Shown one piece after another: positions 17,593 through 25,831 of a DNA stretch of 64,000 bases; the first letter of the stretch is position 1; every line of letters starts with the position of its first letter. Both the position numbers and the translations under genes were made by a program. Below the pieces are notes generated by a model that was given only the letters and a program-made list of their open reading frames with translations, made no database searches and was not told where the DNA came from. The DNA is from Wukongibacter sp050859025. GTDB taxonomy: Bacteria > Bacillota > Clostridia > Peptostreptococcales > Caminicellaceae. The stretch covers positions 6,353,987 to 6,417,986 of the forward strand of contig NZ_CP138200.1 in the NCBI RefSeq assembly GCF_050859025.1, given 5' to 3'.

Positions 17593-19194
17593 ATGAAATT
17601 AGTAGTTATTGTACCTCCTGTAAGATATAATACACAGGATTGGGGAGTTTATCTTGGTGGACGATTGATTTATACCATACTAAGAGATAAAGGCTACGAT
17701 GTTGATTTTATTGACTATCATTTGAACTTCAAAAATATTGAAAATGCTTCAAAGGAATTGATAGAAAAAAAATATGATTGGATAGGAATGACTGCACCAT
17801 TTGCTCTAGAAATGGCTTCTGCCATTGAATTATCAGATACCTTAAAGAAAAATGGCTATAAAGGACATATCACCATAGGCGGTGCAGCAGCAACTATGAA
17901 AGCTGAAAATGTCCTTAATTACTGTAAGAGTATAGATTCTATAAGCATAGGAGAAGGTAGCAAATCAATACCAATTTTTATCAGCGAACTGATTAATGAC
18001 CACAGTCAGATAACTACTACTAAAGGTTTTTATTTCAATACTAAAGATGGAATCATAAAAAATCAACCGGACAAAGCTATTATTGAATTAGACGAAGATC
18101 CTTTTATAGAGCCCTATAGAGATCATCATATTATGAATATTTATACCTCAAGGGGATGTCCTCATCAATGTAGCTTTTGTAGTGTACATGAATTTCAAAA
18201 AAGGTCAAATCAACCTTTATGGAAGGCCAAAAGTCCAGAAAGGGTAGTTGAGGAACTAGAGATGTACAATAAGGAATACAATATAAAATATTTTATATTT
18301 GTAGATGACAACTTTTTTGGAAGCTGTAAAAAGGGAAGAGAAAGGGCAAAGAGCATAGCAAGACTATTATTAGAAAAGAATTTAGGTATACATTTCTCTA
18401 TTGAGTGTAGGGTTGATGATGTAGATAAGAGGTTATTAAATTTATTAAAACGAGCTGGATTATGGCATGTGAGACTTGGAGTCGAATCTGGCGTTCAAAA
18501 TATGCTTGAAAGATTTAATAAGCATGTGACCGTTAAACGTAACATTGAAGCTATGTATACGCTGATCGAATTGGGTTTAGAGATAAATGTAAACTATATT
18601 CTTTTTGATCCTTGGACTACTGTTGAAGAGCTTAAGGAAAATTTAAAATTCATCAAGGAAACAAAAGCATACTCTATATCTCAAAGCCCACTGTCTGTAT
18701 ATTCTAATCACTTAGGCATTATAGGTGGAACTAAGGTTGCAGAACGCTTAGACGAGTTAGATGTTGTAGATTGGACTTTCCCACAGGTATCGGATTATCA
18801 TAAAAAAATAATAAGAGACCTGGGTTTAGTTATAGACTATAAAATGAAAGAAGAGGGAATGAATAAGTTTAGAAAAGTTCATATGGATTGGATAAATAAG
18901 TTAGACGAAAAAGGATCCTCTCTAATGAAAATATATAATTACAAACTGGATGAATTATATAACGATAATTATGATATATATACTACAAATATACGAAAAT
19001 GGTTTTTTAATCTATGTGAATTAGCTACAGAAATTTTTGAATTCGAAGTTGAAAATGTTGAATATAAGGATGAAGAAAGTCTACTTATGATTATAAATGA
19101 TAAACTAAATAAGTATGACGTAAATATATTAGGATCATCCTTTGAACAGTTTATTCCATCTTCAGATGAGATAATATCTATCTCTGCGGTCTAA
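17593..19194 (+). CDS. cobalamin-binding-type radical SAM enzyme
   Basis: A 533-residue protein. Residues 1-140 look like a B12-binding Rossmann domain (GRLIYTILRDKGYDVDFID, DWIGMTAPF, HITIGGAAATM). The radical SAM core follows, with Cys189-x3-Cys193-x2-Cys196 in SRGCPHQCSFCSVHE, the downstream FVDDNFFG strand and RLGVESGVQNMLERFNKHVT. Residues 380-533 form an unassigned C-terminal domain. Enzymes of this class methylate unactivated carbons or carry out other radical steps on peptides and natural products. The substrate here is inferred to be the adjacent peptide. The gene starts at the base after the previous stop, with AAGGGGG upstream. Confidence 0.85.
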   Translation: MKLVVIVPPVRYNTQDWGVYLGGRLIYTILRDKGYDVDFIDYHLNFKNIENASKELIEKKYDWIGMTAPFALEMASAIELSDTLKKNGYKGHITIGGAAATMKAENVLNYCKSIDSISIGEGSKSIPIFISELINDHSQITTTKGFYFNTKDGIIKNQPDKAIIELDEDPFIEPYRDHHIMNIYTSRGCPHQCSFCSVHEFQKRSNQPLWKAKSPERVVEELEMYNKEYNIKYFIFVDDNFFGSCKKGRERAKSIARLLLEKNLGIHFSIECRVDDVDKRLLNLLKRAGLWHVRLGVESGVQNMLERFNKHVTVKRNIEAMYTLIELGLEINVNYILFDPWTTVEELKENLKFIKETKAYSISQSPLSVYSNHLGIIGGTKVAERLDELDVVDWTFPQVSDYHKKIIRDLGLVIDYKMKEEGMNKFRKVHMDWINKLDEKGSSLMKIYNYKLDELYNDNYDIYTTNIRKWFFNLCELATEIFEFEVENVEYKDEESLLMIINDKLNKYDVNILGSSFEQFIPSSDEIISISAV

Positions 19195-19317
19195 TTGTTC
19201 AGTCTTTGCTATACTATTTTGCTGTAGGGATTTAAGTAAATACTTTATATATAAACAACATTAAAATCTAATATAAATTTGAAAAATCAAATTAAAGTAC
19301 AAAGGTGGTATAGATAA

Positions 19318-20553
19318 GTGATATCTCTATTGAGAAATAGGTTAAAATTTGTTAGAAACAATAAGGATTATAATATTTTGCTTACTTCTCAAGGTTTATC
19401 AGTTTTTGGAGATTCTTTAGAAACCATAGCTTTATTATATCTTGTATTTGAAATCACTGGCTCTACTATAGCTATGGGTATGGTAATGTTCTTTAATCTA
19501 TTACCTAATCTGATATTAAGCCCGTTTTCAGGGGTATTAGCTGATATGTATTCAAGAAAAAAAATTATGATACTAAGTGAAAGTATGAGAGGATTAATAG
19601 TTTTATATATACCAGTTGCATTATATTATAATTTTTTAACTATAAATCATATTTATTTAGTTTCATTTCTCGTTTCTATATTCGAGACATTCTTTTCATC
19701 TGCTAATACAGCAACACTTCCCAATATATTGGACAAAAAATATATTGAAGAAGGCTATAGTATTATTAGCAGCTCCATGACCCTTATGAAGCTCATTGGT
19801 TATATGTTTGGAGGAATAATTATTCAAGGTCTGGGATATATCTCTGTATATATTTTTGATTCAATAACATTTTTTATATCAGGTTTTGCTATATCTAGAC
19901 TAGTTCTTAATCAATGTATTTCAAAAGAAAATAATATTAGATCATTTTTCATAAATTTACAAAGAGGTTTATCATACATAAAGACCAAGAGGATATTTCA
20001 TGTTATAGTTTTTGTAGCTATTATAGTAAATTTCATTATTACTCCAATAAATATAATTATAACCTATTCAGTAGAGAGTATATTTAAGTTAAGCAAAACC
20101 CATACAAGTCTAGGATTTGTAGCTATTTTATTAGGAAGCTTAATTGGAAGTGCTTTATATCCTAGTTTTAGTAGTAAAATATCTAAAAAAAGAATTATAA
20201 TATTTTCAATTGGATGTATCGGCTTAGGTTTTACATTAGGAGGCTTAATTTTAAATTATTATGTTCTCATATTAGGTTTTTTTATAGTATCAATATTTGC
20301 GGGTTTAGCCAGTGTGGGATTGTCCCTATTATTTGTTGAAACTGTTGATGACGAGTATAGATGTAGAGCTGGGTCTGTTTTGAATGTCCTAGTCTTAGTT
20401 GCAGCACCGCTAAGTGGTTCTCTTATTGGAATTTTTTTAGATTACTTTGGATTAGAGCTAATATTAAAAACTGGTGGAGCTTTAATAGTAAGTTGTATAT
20501 TTCTATTAACATATTTATGGACGGATTCGCATTCTTGTAACCAGGTAAAATAG
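19318..20553 (+). CDS. MFS exporter
   Basis: A 411-residue major facilitator protein with about twelve membrane helices. It has the loop motif ADMYSRKKIMILSE after helix 2-3 (about residue 80), typical of drug or siderophore exporters (MFS_3 group). GTG start with ribosome site AAAGGTGG. It follows the radical SAM gene by 123 bp containing only AT-rich sequence and a possible decayed MITE end (near 19227). By position it may export the modified peptide, though MFS proteins are less usual than ABC exporters in such loci. Confidence 0.8.
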   Translation: MISLLRNRLKFVRNNKDYNILLTSQGLSVFGDSLETIALLYLVFEITGSTIAMGMVMFFNLLPNLILSPFSGVLADMYSRKKIMILSESMRGLIVLYIPVALYYNFLTINHIYLVSFLVSIFETFFSSANTATLPNILDKKYIEEGYSIISSSMTLMKLIGYMFGGIIIQGLGYISVYIFDSITFFISGFAISRLVLNQCISKENNIRSFFINLQRGLSYIKTKRIFHVIVFVAIIVNFIITPINIIITYSVESIFKLSKTHTSLGFVAILLGSLIGSALYPSFSSKISKKRIIIFSIGCIGLGFTLGGLILNYYVLILGFFIVSIFAGLASVGLSLLFVETVDDEYRCRAGSVLNVLVLVAAPLSGSLIGIFLDYFGLELILKTGGALIVSCIFLLTYLWTDSHSCNQVK

Positions 20554-20599
20554 AAAATAGTTTATATGTATTTTTTTCAAATAAACGTTAAAATCCATC

Positions 20600-20638
20600 T
20601 ATAGAGAGTTCCAAGTAAAGACTTTAATTTAACCCGTC
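20600..20638. repeat. MITE family A left half, truncated by a family B element
   Basis: TATAGAGAGTTCCAAGTAAA and the following AATTTA match family A. The rest is missing where the next element begins. Confidence 0.6.
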
Positions 20639-20640
20639 TA

Positions 20641-20744
20641 TATAGAACGCACTTATAAATCTACATTTTGGTTTCTTTAATAGCCAAAGTTTCAAGGCTT
20701 TTAAAGGAATCAAAATGTAAAAGATTTATTGCGACTTCTATAGT
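20641..20744. repeat. MITE family B
   Basis: A 104-bp inverted repeat with ends TATAGAACGCACTTATAAAT and AAAAGATTTATTGCGACTTC-TATA. Near-identical copies are at 27377 (inverted), 46787 (inverted) and 51891. With the copy at 15905 it brackets the peptide-modification locus. Confidence 0.8.
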
Positions 20745-20808
20745 TAGTTAATAATATATTTGGCTTTTGCTATAATTCAGGCGAGTTAAGTTAAAAGTAG
20801 GACGAGTT

Positions 20809-20836
20809 GATAATAGCCATAAGTATGCCTATTATC
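20809..20836. repeat. near-perfect palindrome
   Basis: Arms GATAATAGCCATA and TATGCCTATTATC with one mismatch and a two-base centre. It could be a hairpin, operator or small terminator; no U tract follows on either strand. Confidence 0.4.
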
Positions 20837-20887
20837 TGTATTATAAGAGAACTCATTCTATATAGAACAAGGTTCTAAAAATTATAA

Positions 20888-20988
20888 GGCCTAACTAGAG
20901 CATCTATACAATTAAATATAAAGCTAGTCTCAAGTAGCGAGAATGACGATTATTTTTTGTGCTATTGCAGATATACTCTAATTAGGCC
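20888..20988. repeat. 101-bp element with 13-bp terminal inverted repeats
   Basis: Ends GGCCTAACTAGAG and CTCTAATTAGGCC pair with one mismatch; the interior is unlike families A-C. It is the only other structure in the gap between the MFS gene and sucD. Confidence 0.4.
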
Positions 20989-21039
20989 AAATATTTTGTA
21001 TTATTTTAATTAATTATATATATGTGCTTTTAACTTTTA

Positions 21040-22404
21040 TTAAGCCCATATTTCCTCATCATTTGGTACTTTTACATCTTTCATATAGTGTCCAATACGT
21101 GATATATTCATCATATGTTTATAGTTAAAATTTTCTGATATACTATTATTTCCCCATGAACCACATCCTAGTGTAGTAGTAGGTTCAAATCCATTATGAA
21201 AGCTTCCACCAGCACTTGTTGAGCTTGGTTGATTTACAACTAGTCTACTAACAGTAAGCATGACACCTGCATATTCAATATTTCGTATATTGCTTGAATG
21301 GATGCTAGCACTATGTCCTTTTCCTTCAATATCTAAATTTGTCTGTGCTATATTTACAGCTTCAGCAAAATCATTATACATAAATGTCGTCATAACAGGG
21401 CACATTTTTTCCTTGCATAATACATCTTCTTCTCCTATACCATCGGCTTTAACAAGTATAACCTTTGTGTCTTCTGGAATTTGAATCCCTGCAAGCTTTG
21501 CAATCTTTTGTGTTGACTGTCCAACTACATCTTTATTGATTGTACCATTTATAAAAAGTGTTTTTCTCAATGCTTCTTTTTCTTTAGGGTTTTCTATATA
21601 ATATGCTCCATTTTTCTTGAATTCTTCTATGACTTTATAATAATCGTCCTCATGGGCTATAACTGTTTGCTCCCCGGAACATATAATACCATTATCAAAG
21701 GTTCTTCCCGTAATAATCTTAGGTACAACTTCTTTTAAATCTACATCTCTATCTATGATGCATTGAACATTTCCTGCACCTACACCATAAGCAGGTTTTC
21801 CACTGCTATATGCACTCTTAACCATACCCATTCCACCTGTAGCAACGACCACATCTGCCATCTTCATTAATTCAGATGTAAGTTCAATAGATGGTTCTTC
21901 TATTATCTGAATCAAATTTTCGGGAGCATTGCATTTTTTTAATGCCTTATTAATTAATTTAACCGTATATGAACTACATCCCTTTGCTCTTGGATGGGGT
22001 GCAATAATAATAGAATTTCTCCCCTTTAATGCAAACATGGCATTACACATAGGTGTAACAATGGGATTTGTAGTCGGTGTAACAGATGCAACAACACCCA
22101 TTGGCTTTGCCACTTCTACAATCCCTTTATTCTCATCTTTATTAATAATTCCAACTGTTTTTTTATTTTTTAAACTATTCCATATAGTTTTTGCTTTACC
22201 TTGATTTTTTCTTACCTTATCTTCAAAAACTCCCATACCTGTTTCTTCAACTGCCATCCTTGCAAGTTCTATAGCATTATCATAAACTACCTTTCCAATC
22301 TCTTTTACTATAGCATCAACCTGCTCTTGATTAAAACTTTCAAACTCCCTCTGTGCAGCCCTTGATTTAGTAATTAATGCCTCTACATATGCTTTAGCTT
22401 CCAT
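21040..22404 (-). CDS. sucD: succinate-semialdehyde dehydrogenase, CoA-acylating
   Basis: A 454-residue CoA-acylating aldehyde dehydrogenase. It has the catalytic cysteine in TFDNGIICSGEQ (about residue 238), the nucleotide segment PTTNPIVTPMCNAMFALK and the C-terminal SSTSAGGSFHNGF stretch. This group also includes acetaldehyde and propionaldehyde enzymes. The assignment to succinyl-CoA reduction rests on the adjoining 4-hydroxybutyrate genes, as in Clostridium kluyveri, where SucD feeds 4-hydroxybutyrate dehydrogenase. It is the only gene of the cluster that lies behind the cobalamin riboswitch. Confidence 0.85.
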   Translation of the reverse strand: MEAKAYVEALITKSRAAQREFESFNQEQVDAIVKEIGKVVYDNAIELARMAVEETGMGVFEDKVRKNQGKAKTIWNSLKNKKTVGIINKDENKGIVEVAKPMGVVASVTPTTNPIVTPMCNAMFALKGRNSIIIAPHPRAKGCSSYTVKLINKALKKCNAPENLIQIIEEPSIELTSELMKMADVVVATGGMGMVKSAYSSGKPAYGVGAGNVQCIIDRDVDLKEVVPKIITGRTFDNGIICSGEQTVIAHEDDYYKVIEEFKKNGAYYIENPKEKEALRKTLFINGTINKDVVGQSTQKIAKLAGIQIPEDTKVILVKADGIGEEDVLCKEKMCPVMTTFMYNDFAEAVNIAQTNLDIEGKGHSASIHSSNIRNIEYAGVMLTVSRLVVNQPSSTSAGGSFHNGFEPTTTLGCGSWGNNSISENFNYKHMMNISRIGHYMKDVKVPNDEEIWA

Positions 22405-22668
22405 ATTTCATTCCTCCATTAACTAATTATTCTTATCTTGCTTTTCCATTTAATAAAATAAACATTCAGAGATATTAATTCCCTTCGTTTTGATCAAATT
22501 TTTCCTTGAGAAATAGCCCTAATAGCAAATGCCTTTCCCATACAACAAAAGGTATTATTGTAATATTTTTACACAAGATAGGCACAATTATATAGAGATA
22601 GATAGTACCTATCTCCCTCTTGATAACACCTCCTCATCCTCGTGAGCAATATTGGCATTGTTCTTTAT

Positions 22669-22806
22669 GGCAGGTCTCCTGACTTAGAATCATCGTCCAT
22701 CTACCCCTTCCCATTTCTAGTCGTAGAATCAGTGGATATTATAGATAGACTCCTCATCACAGTGGCGGGACCGTGTTGGTTTTTCACCAAGCTTCCCTTT
22801 TAATTA
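22669..22806 (-). ncRNA. cobalamin riboswitch upstream of sucD
   Basis: Read on the minus strand it has the conserved order: a GGGAAGCTTGGTGAAAAACC start, CACGGTCCC, the B12 box GCCACTG (22760-22766) with GTGATGAGGAG after it, and the closing AAGTCAGGAGACCTGCC. The 264 nt between it and sucD contain a hairpin (GAGATAG/CTATCTC near 22595-22615) without a clear U tract, and a sequence block (22450-22520) that recurs near 54880. The expression platform is not resolved; the aptamer is clear. Confidence 0.9.
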
Positions 22807-22816
22807 CTATTTTTTA

Positions 22817-22920
22817 TATAGAGAGTTGCAATTGAATCTTAATTTATACATATTAAAATATCCGATGAAGCTTAGGATTTTTGATGTGTATAAATTAAAG
22901 TTTTAACTGGAATCTCTATA
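22817..22920. repeat. MITE family A
   Basis: A 104-bp palindrome, ends TATAGAGAGTTGC and GGAATCTCTATA. It ends 10 bp before the 5' end of the cobalamin aptamer, so it must lie in or beside the promoter of that transcript. Confidence 0.8.
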
Positions 22921-22981
22921 GTAAGACCATAAAGCTCTGTATTTAATTAATGTTGGGCAAAAAATATGAGTTTAATATTTT

Positions 22982-24106
22982 TTAGCTAAAATACAAATTT
23001 CTATATATACTTAATATATCTTCCCTAGAAAGAGGTACATAGTTATTTGCCAATAATCTTTGCTGTTTTTCAATTACACTATCAGTAAATGCTTCAATTT
23101 CTTCTTCCTGCATTCCATATTCTTTTAGCGTAGGTTTAGTTAACATCTTATCTAAAATAATTTCCAAGGCCTCATAGACATCTGCCCTTTCATCTAGCTT
23201 TAATATACCTGCTAAAATTGCATTAATCTCTTTAATCTTTCCATCTGGATTTAATCTATTATATGCTTTGAATACTTCAGTAAGAAATTGATAGTTAGCC
23301 TCTCCGTGAGGAACATGATATTTCCCTCCTAATGGATAGGAAAGTGCATGTACTGCCCCTACACCTGTATTACCAAAGGCTATTCCTGCATAATTACTTG
23401 CAATTACAAAATCTTCAATTATTTCAAGCCTATATTCAGGACCCTTTTCTATTATTTCTAAATAGCCCTTAAGAATCATTTCAATAGCCTTTATACTATA
23501 TAGCTCTGTATAGCAATTTGATTTAGGTGATACATAGGACTCAATAGCATGAATGAGAGCATCTACTGAACTGCATACAAAAAACTTGTAGGGTAATCCC
23601 TTTACAAGCTCTGGTATTAGTACCGCATAATCAGGATATAATTCATCAATGGCGAGCCCCATTTTAGTTTCCTTTTCTTTGATTTCAGCAATTGAGATAT
23701 TTGTAACTTCACTTCCTGTTCCACATGTTGTAGGAACAACAATCAATTCCTTATCCTTTATAAACTCTATTCTCTTTTCAAACATATCTAAAGTATTTTT
23801 TCCGTCTTTAAAAATTAATAGCTTAGCAATATCTATTACTGTTCCTCCGCCTATAGCAAAAACTCTTTTATATTGCTTGTCATATATATCTGCTATGATT
23901 GTATTTATCATCTCATCAGAGGGTTCACCAGTACCATACTTTTCTTGTATTAAAACATCAGCATCCAGCTTTAAATCCTTCATAAATGGATCATAAAGAA
24001 ATTGATGTGTTAAGATCAAATCATTTTTACCAATATTAAAAGCTTCAGCAAAAGCTTTAAAATTATCAAACCTATAGAGCTGTGATTTTAGTTCAAAGAG
24101 CTTCAT
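22982..24106 (-). CDS. 4hbD: 4-hydroxybutyrate dehydrogenase (iron-type alcohol dehydrogenase)
   Basis: A 374-residue group III alcohol dehydrogenase that reduces succinic semialdehyde to 4-hydroxybutyrate with NAD(P)H. It has the nucleotide motif AIGGGTVIDIAK (about residues 85-96), PTTCGTGSEVT and the metal-binding histidines in DALIHAIESYV and VGAVHALSYPLGGKYHVPHGEAN. Length and sequence agree with the clostridial enzyme. It starts 14 bp after the CoA-transferase gene, with ribosome site AAGGAAGG. Confidence 0.88.
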   Translation of the reverse strand: MKLFELKSQLYRFDNFKAFAEAFNIGKNDLILTHQFLYDPFMKDLKLDADVLIQEKYGTGEPSDEMINTIIADIYDKQYKRVFAIGGGTVIDIAKLLIFKDGKNTLDMFEKRIEFIKDKELIVVPTTCGTGSEVTNISIAEIKEKETKMGLAIDELYPDYAVLIPELVKGLPYKFFVCSSVDALIHAIESYVSPKSNCYTELYSIKAIEMILKGYLEIIEKGPEYRLEIIEDFVIASNYAGIAFGNTGVGAVHALSYPLGGKYHVPHGEANYQFLTEVFKAYNRLNPDGKIKEINAILAGILKLDERADVYEALEIILDKMLTKPTLKEYGMQEEEIEAFTDSVIEKQQRLLANNYVPLSREDILSIYRNLYFS

Positions 24107-24120
24107 TGCAACCTTCCTTT

Positions 24121-25434
24121 CTATTGATATTTACAATTATACCTCTTTTCCCATTCTTTTCTCAACATAGTTCTAAAATCTGGATGGGCTATCTCAATTA
24201 ACGCTTTACCTCTATCCTTTAAGGTTTTCCCTCTTAACTCCGCAATACCGTATTCTGTAACTATATAATTCACATCATTACGTGATGTTGTTACCGCAGA
24301 GCCCTCATCTAAGAATGGTACTATACGGGAAACCTTCCCTTTAGCCGCTGTTGACGGCATAGCAATAATAGATTTACCATCCTCAGCCATACTTGCACCG
24401 CGAACATAATCAACCTGTCCTCCTACACCACTAAATTGTCTGAGTCCAATGCTTTCTGATGCTACCTGTCCCATTAAATCAACTTGAATGCAAGAATTAA
24501 TAGAAACCATCTTGTGATTTTGCATAATCACACAGGGATTATTTACATAGTCTACCGGATACATTTCAACCGATGGATTATTGTTAACAAAATCATAGAG
24601 CCTTTTTGTGCCCATTAAAAAGGTCGCCACCATTTTTCCTCTATGCAAGGTTTTCTTTTTATTTGTAATAACTCCTGCTTCCACTAATTCAACTACACCA
24701 TCAGAAAACATCTCTGAATGAATTCCTAAATCTTTTTTATCCTTTAAGAATAGGAGTACCGCATCTGGTATAGCTCCAATCCCTAATTGTAACGTTGAAC
24801 CATCTTCAATTAGCTTAGCACAATTTTCTCCAATCGCCCTCTCCATTTCACCAATTTGGGGGGGCTGAAGCTCTATTATTGGATAAGATGTCTCAACAAT
24901 ATAGTCAATTTCAGATATATGAATAAAGGAATTTCCCATTGTTCTTGGCATTTGATCGTTTACCTCTGCAATAGTCAGCTTTGCACATTCTGCTGCTGGT
25001 TTTGTATAGTCAACGGAAAGACCAAAACTACAATATCCATGTTCATCGGGACGACTTACTTGAACTAACGCTACATCCACTGGCAAATACCCTTCTTTAA
25101 AAAGTCTTGGAACCTCAGTAAAAAAGCAAGGTGTATAATCTGCCCTTCTTTCATTTACTGCCTTTCTTGTAGTTCCTCCTACGAATAAAGCATTATGTCT
25201 AAAATGGGGGGCCATTTCCGGCTTAGTGTATTCACTTTTTCCCATAGCTACCATATGAACAATCTCTACATCCTTATATTGTTCTCTATTTTTTACCATT
25301 TCATCTATTAGTATCAATGGCTCACTCATAGCATGACCAGTAACTACTCTATCTCCAGATTTAATCTTATTTACAGCTTCCTTTGCTGATACTAATCTAT
25401 TCTCATAGATTTTTCGCCAACTCATAGGTATCAA
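24121..25434 (-). CDS. abfT: 4-hydroxybutyrate CoA-transferase
   Basis: About 435 residues of the acetyl-CoA hydrolase/transferase family. It activates 4-hydroxybutyrate with CoA from acetyl-CoA or butyryl-CoA. Visible are GDRVVTGHAMSEPL near the start, GIGAIPDAVLLFL, and IHSEMFSDGVVELV, which carries the glutamate that forms the CoA thioester intermediate. Two starts are possible: TTG at 25434, overlapping the stop of the NifU-like gene with optimal spacing to AAAGG, or ATG at 25425 (MSWRKIY). Gene order with abfD and 4hbD supports the assignment. Confidence 0.88.
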   Translation of the reverse strand: MIPMSWRKIYENRLVSAKEAVNKIKSGDRVVTGHAMSEPLILIDEMVKNREQYKDVEIVHMVAMGKSEYTKPEMAPHFRHNALFVGGTTRKAVNERRADYTPCFFTEVPRLFKEGYLPVDVALVQVSRPDEHGYCSFGLSVDYTKPAAECAKLTIAEVNDQMPRTMGNSFIHISEIDYIVETSYPIIELQPPQIGEMERAIGENCAKLIEDGSTLQLGIGAIPDAVLLFLKDKKDLGIHSEMFSDGVVELVEAGVITNKKKTLHRGKMVATFLMGTKRLYDFVNNNPSVEMYPVDYVNNPCVIMQNHKMVSINSCIQVDLMGQVASESIGLRQFSGVGGQVDYVRGASMAEDGKSIIAMPSTAAKGKVSRIVPFLDEGSAVTTSRNDVNYIVTEYGIAELRGKTLKDRGKALIEIAHPDFRTMLRKEWEKRYNCKYQ

Positions 25435-25712
25435 TCAACCTTTCTATTTAAGATCTTTCTTGCCATATCTAAGAGTTCTTGGCTTACCTCATTTACCAAA
25501 ACAACTTTTTCTATTTCAGGAATTTCTTCTTTAAGCGAAGCTTCTACTATATCTTCAATTGTAAATTGTGCTGAGGGACATCCACTACAAGCACCCAAAA
25601 GCTTTACTTCAACAACATTATTTTCTACTTTAATTAATTTGATATCTCCATAGTGGTCTAATAGCTTTGGTCTTACCTTTTCTTTTAATACCTTCTCTAC
25701 CTGATTAAACAT
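25431..25712 (-). CDS. NifU-like iron-sulfur carrier domain protein
   Basis: A 93-residue protein from the ATG at 25712 (ribosome site TTGGAGTGA); an upstream in-frame ATG has no such site. It consists of the NifU C-terminal domain with the cluster-binding Cys-x2-Cys in LLGACSGCPSAQFT. Such proteins hold and pass on [4Fe-4S] clusters. It is encoded between abfD, whose enzyme needs a [4Fe-4S] cluster, and abfT, overlapping the latter, which suggests a dedicated role in maturing the dehydratase. Confidence 0.82.
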   Translation of the reverse strand: MFNQVEKVLKEKVRPKLLDHYGDIKLIKVENNVVEVKLLGACSGCPSAQFTIEDIVEASLKEEIPEIEKVVLVNEVSQELLDMARKILNRKVD

Positions 25713-25831
25713 TAAATCACTCCAATTCATTGGGAGTGTCTCAGATATATTTAAAATTTTATTGATTCTGAAACACCCCATAGGTTAAGCTAAAGACACG
25801 CCTTTATGATACAACACTTATTTATCATAAA

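Noticed and set aside
22550..22640. 22-codon frame after the cobalamin aptamer (MRRCYQEGD...)
   Set aside because: No separate ribosome site; it runs through the hairpin of the expression platform. A leader peptide is possible but unsupported.
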